A stretch of 7,988 bases of DNA, taken from DAOTVX01 sp034436015 (lineage in GTDB: Bacteria; Chloroflexota; Anaerolineae; Anaerolineales; Villigracilaceae). The stretch is taken from contig DAOTWG010000015.1 of assembly GCA_034436015.1 (NCBI GenBank), forward strand, positions 1 to 7,988. Reading direction: 5' to 3'. The position numbers and the translations under genes were made by a program. This document shows, piece after piece, positions 5,122 through 7,988 of the stretch; the stretch's first letter is position 1, and each line of letters starts with the position of its first letter. A model generated the notes under the pieces. The model was given only the letters and a program-made list of their open reading frames with translations. It was not told where the DNA came from and searched no databases.

Positions 5122-7786
5122 CAACGCGATTTGGCATGTTCTAAACCAGGACGCAGTGTTCGAGCGTTTGAACAGCGGTCCTGAGGGACTGACCGGCGTA
5201 GAAGCAGCCAAACGCCTGGCGGAAGTAGGGCCGAACGAGATTCAGGCAGCCAAACGCGTTTCGGCCTGGGCGATCCTGCTGGAGCAGTTCAAGAATATCC
5301 TCATTCTGATTCTGCTTGGGGCTACAGCCATCTCCCTCTTCCTGGGACATGGGGTTGAGTCGATTGTTATAGCAGTGATTGTTCTGTTTGCCGTTCTCTT
5401 GGGTTTCATCCAAGAATATCGCGCCGAACGCGCTATCGAAGCCTTGCGAGAGATGGCAGCGCCTACAGCATCCGTTTTGCGGGATGGAAACGAAACAAAA
5501 ATCCCGGCGCGCGACTTGGTTCCCGGGGATGTGATCATCCTCCATACGGGCGATCGAATTCCTGCCGACGCGCGTTTGCTCGAAGCAGTCAACCTGCAAG
5601 TGGAGGAATCTGCTCTTACCGGCGAATCGGTTCCCGTGGAAAAACATATTCAGCCGCTTTCTGGGGCCGATTTGCCGATTGGTGATCGAAGAAACATGGT
5701 CTATGCTGGTACAGCCGTAACGTACGGACGCGGCAGGGCGCTAGTAGTGGCCACCGGGATGCAAACCGAGTTTGGCAAAATTGCCCAATTCCTACAAACC
5801 GTTGAGAGTAGCAGAACACCGCTCCAGCATAACCTGGACAAATTGGGCAAAACGCTGGCACGCGCCGCCTTTGTGGTGGTTGCAATCATCGTTGCCTTGG
5901 GATTATTGCGTGGGCAGCCCTTTATCGAGATGCTCATTTTTGGCATTGCGCTGGCAGTGGCGGTTGTGCCCGAAGCCCTGCCTGCTGTGGTCACCATCTC
6001 CTTGGCAATCGGGGTGCAGAAGATGGTCAAGCGCAATGCCCTCATCCGCCGCCTGCCGGCGGTGGAAACATTAGGCAGCATCTCCGTCATCTGCTCGGAC
6101 AAAACCGGTACGCTTACCAAGGATGAGATGACCGTGCGTAAGATCTACACTGCCGGCGAAATGTTCACTGTATCAGGCGCAGGTTATGAGCCCATTGGCG
6201 AGTTTTCCCATGAGGGCAGCATCCGACAACCCACCCCGGAGCTAAAGGCCTTGTTGACTGCAGCCGTATTGGCGTCGGATGCTCAACTGGTACGAGAAGA
6301 CGACACTTGGAGAATCACAGGCGATCCGACCGAGGGCGCCTTGATAGTTGCCGCCGCCAAAGCAGGATTGCAGAAACCCGAACTTGATGCAACATACCCG
6401 CGTCTTCACGAGATTCCGTTTACGTCCGAAACCAAACGTATGACCACTCTACATCGAGTGAATGGAAGTCTAGCGGCATTTGCTAAAGGCGCTCCAGAGA
6501 TCATCCTTAGGGATTGTAGCTGGCTGATGACCGCTAATGGGAGTGCGCTGCTCAATGATTCCATGAAAGAAGAGATACTGGCAGTGGCGCGCGAGATGGC
6601 CGGCGAGGCGCTGCGGGTCTTGGCAATAGCGTCCAAACCCAACACGACTCTCGAAGACGCTCAGACCGGAATGACCTTGCTTGGTCTGGTTGGCATAATT
6701 GATCCGCCGCGCCCTGAAGCCAAAAGTGCGATTGCTCTCTGCGAGCAGGCAGGGATTCGCCCGGTGATGATCACCGGCGATCATCCAATTACGGCGCAGG
6801 CAGTGGCGCGTGAACTAGGATTGCTGAAAACCGGGCGCGTGGTAACCGGCGCAGAATTGGACGCGATGAGTGATGAGCAATTCGAACGCGAAGTAGAAAC
6901 GATTGATGTGTATGCTCGCGTTTCTCCGACACATAAATTGCGCGTGGTGACCGCACTGCAAGCCAATGGTCACCTTGTAGCGATGACCGGCGATGGCGTC
7001 AACGATGCCCCGGCGTTGAAGAAAGCCGACATCGGTGTCGCGATGGGGATCACCGGCACAGATGTGACCAAAGAAGCCGCCGATATGACCCTGACGGACG
7101 ATAACTTTGCCTCGATTGTAGCCGCAGTGGAAGAAGGGCGTGGAGTTTTTGACAATATCAAGAAATACCTGATGTACCTGCTCTCATCGAACGTTGGCGA
7201 AATCGGTCTGATGGCATGTTCTGCACTGCTGGGCTTGCCCTTGCCATTGACGGCAGTGCAGATCCTCTATGTAAACCTGGCCACGGATGGTTTACCGGCT
7301 CTGGCGCTGTCGGTTGATCCCCCTGAGAAAGATCTGATGAAGCGCAAGCCACGCAACCCAAAGTCAGGCGTTTTCACTCCCCTGGTCACCTCGCTAACGC
7401 TAGCGGGCGGGATATGGTCAACACTTATCAACTTGGGGCTGTTCATCTGGGCGTTGCACTCCGGGCGTAGTCAGGCCGAAGCAATGACAATGACTTTTGT
7501 TTCCTTGGTGCTGATCCAGTTTTTCAAGGCGTTTAACTTCCGTTCGGACCGGCATTCCGTTTTTCAGAAGCCATTTGCGAACAAGTGGTTGAATCTGGCG
7601 ATTCTTTGGGAGATCACGCTCTTGGTCGTAATCATCTACGTGCCTTTCCTCCACAACGCCTTTGGCACTTACTACCTGCCTCTCTTGGATTGGCTGATCG
7701 TGCTGGGGCTGGCAGTAACCATTATGCCTGTGTTAGAGTTCGTCAAGTGGATGGGGCGAAAAGGCTGGCTTGGAAAAGTGGAATAA
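5111..7786 (+). CDS. Type IIA P-type cation ATPase, probable Mn2+/Ca2+ exporter
   Basis: This intact 891-residue protein moves a divalent cation out of the cytoplasm using ATP. Every family hallmark is present: the N-terminal cation-ATPase domain, TGES (170-173), PEALP in M4 (287-291), the phosphorylation motif DKTGTLT (Asp330), KGAPE (Lys459) for ATP binding, MITGD (553-557), TGDGVNDAP (626-634) and ten predicted helices. Metal-site residues of SERCA are kept in M4 (Glu288), M5 (SNVGE: Asn694, Glu697) and M6 (NLATDG: Asn722, Thr725, Asp726). The M8 Glu of SERCA (E908) aligns with Gln803 (VLIQFFKAFN), so site I is altered. A Mn2+ riboswitch upstream argues for Mn2+ export, as in riboswitch-linked ATPases of lactic acid bacteria and pneumococcus; Ca2+ is the alternative. 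AAAAGGGG lies 8 nt before ATG 5111; ATG 5114 is also possible. Base composition is visibly less GC-rich than the flanking genes. Confidence 0.95.
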   Translation: MMDNNAIWHVLNQDAVFERLNSGPEGLTGVEAAKRLAEVGPNEIQAAKRVSAWAILLEQFKNILILILLGATAISLFLGHGVESIVIAVIVLFAVLLGFIQEYRAERAIEALREMAAPTASVLRDGNETKIPARDLVPGDVIILHTGDRIPADARLLEAVNLQVEESALTGESVPVEKHIQPLSGADLPIGDRRNMVYAGTAVTYGRGRALVVATGMQTEFGKIAQFLQTVESSRTPLQHNLDKLGKTLARAAFVVVAIIVALGLLRGQPFIEMLIFGIALAVAVVPEALPAVVTISLAIGVQKMVKRNALIRRLPAVETLGSISVICSDKTGTLTKDEMTVRKIYTAGEMFTVSGAGYEPIGEFSHEGSIRQPTPELKALLTAAVLASDAQLVREDDTWRITGDPTEGALIVAAAKAGLQKPELDATYPRLHEIPFTSETKRMTTLHRVNGSLAAFAKGAPEIILRDCSWLMTANGSALLNDSMKEEILAVAREMAGEALRVLAIASKPNTTLEDAQTGMTLLGLVGIIDPPRPEAKSAIALCEQAGIRPVMITGDHPITAQAVARELGLLKTGRVVTGAELDAMSDEQFEREVETIDVYARVSPTHKLRVVTALQANGHLVAMTGDGVNDAPALKKADIGVAMGITGTDVTKEAADMTLTDDNFASIVAAVEEGRGVFDNIKKYLMYLLSSNVGEIGLMACSALLGLPLPLTAVQILYVNLATDGLPALALSVDPPEKDLMKRKPRNPKSGVFTPLVTSLTLAGGIWSTLINLGLFIWALHSGRSQAEAMTMTFVSLVLIQFFKAFNFRSDRHSVFQKPFANKWLNLAILWEITLLVVIIYVPFLHNAFGTYYLPLLDWLIVLGLAVTIMPVLEFVKWMGRKGWLGKVE

Positions 7787-7792
7787 ACGAAT

Positions 7793-7832
7793 TTCCCGGC
7801 GGGCAAACTTTCCTGTCGCACAGGTCCGGGAA
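7793..7832. terminator. Nested stem-loop between convergent genes
   Basis: TTCCCGG (7793-7799) pairs with CCGGGAA (7826-7832). Inside lies a second hairpin, CCTGT-CGC-ACAGG (7812-7824). It sits between the ATPase stop and the stop of the leftward kinase gene, where a two-way terminator would be expected. No T-run follows on either strand, so an intrinsic terminator is uncertain. Confidence 0.35.
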
Positions 7833-7839
7833 TCCGGGG

Positions 7840-7988
7840 CTACAGCCTCACCCTCGCCTCCGTTCCCTTGTCGGGGGCGGAGCGGACCTCGCAGCGGCCG
7901 CCGAGGGTCTCGACGCGCTCGCGCATCTGGCGCAGGCCGAGGCGGCCCTGGCGCTCGCGGCGCGGCAGGTCGGCCCGGGGCGAAGCCC
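7840..7988 (-). CDS. Sensor histidine kinase, C-terminal end (partial)
   Basis: The minus-strand frame is open from the window edge to a TAG at 7842-7840. It gives DLPRRERQGRLGLRQMRERV, then ETLGGRCEVRSAPDKGTEAR and VRL. This is the end of the HATPase domain of NarX/DegS-type (HisKA_3) kinases. The GRLGLRQMRERVE segment is the G2 box, and APDKGTxARVxL is the final strand. Such kinases sense a signal at the membrane or in the cytosol and phosphorylate NarL/FixJ response regulators, usually encoded directly downstream. Downstream here is instead the convergent ATPase. The nearest fitting partner is the receiver remnant at 2938-3364, same strand and similarly GC-rich. The rest of the kinase is outside the window. 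Confidence 0.85.
   Translation of the reverse strand, partial: ASPRADLPRRERQGRLGLRQMRERVETLGGRCEVRSAPDKGTEARVRL

Noticed and set aside
5141..5647. Open minus-strand frame of 168 codons inside the ATPase
   Set aside because: It is antisense to a clear, motif-complete ATPase gene and has no protein features of its own.
1..7988. Transposase, integrase, CRISPR array, tRNA or rRNA
   Set aside because: None was recognised by reading the frames and repeats on both strands.

Overview
The window looks like a piece of a GC-rich environmental bacterial genome. Chloroflexota (Anaerolineae-like) is my best guess, inferred from the gene mix: an F420/deazaflavin-type nitroreductase-family protein, an AbiEi/AbiEii pair, a NarL-type two-component system and a VAT1-like dehydrogenase. 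No marker gene fixes the taxonomy. I see no tRNA, rRNA, CRISPR array or transposase.

Left part (1-2480). A leftward operon runs from about 1691 to beyond the window start. It encodes a small four-helix membrane protein, a medium-chain dehydrogenase/reductase (overlapping by 4 nt) and a second membrane protein that leaves the window. A divergent AraC-family regulator lies on the + strand. The dehydrogenase has lost its nucleotide-binding loop out of frame, the second membrane protein has a one-base frameshift, and the AraC gene is frameshifted and lacks its DNA-binding half. Abutting the AraC break is a leftward signal-peptide fragment of another gene.

Middle part (2582-4164, all leftward). 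This holds remnants of a deazaflavin-dependent nitroreductase-family protein (N-terminus missing), a NarL/FixJ response regulator (receiver only, two one-base indels), an AbiEii toxin (N-terminal 63 residues only) and an AbiEi antitoxin (one-base frameshift).

Right part (4299-7786) is the intact and most informative section. A consensus sigma-70 promoter (TTGACA, 18-nt spacer, TATAAT) has a perfect 7-3-7 inverted repeat in its spacer and -10 region. It is followed at once by a yybP-ykoY-type (manganese) riboswitch, whose P1 3' strand is shared with an intrinsic terminator. Then come a 50-residue one-helix ORF, about 480 nt of unclear sequence, and a complete 891-residue type IIA P-type cation ATPase. 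The layout predicts a Mn2+-switched-ON operon whose ATPase exports Mn2+ (possibly also Ca2+).

The right edge (7840-7988, leftward) is the C-terminus of a NarX/DegS-type sensor histidine kinase. It has the same orientation and GC-rich style as the response-regulator remnant 4.4 kb away, which suggests a two-component pair split by the AbiE/ATPase block. The many indels and gene-fragment junctions left of 4165, beside a flawless 2.7-kb ATPase, mean either a decaying genomic island or an error-prone or collapsed assembly. The sequence alone cannot decide between these.
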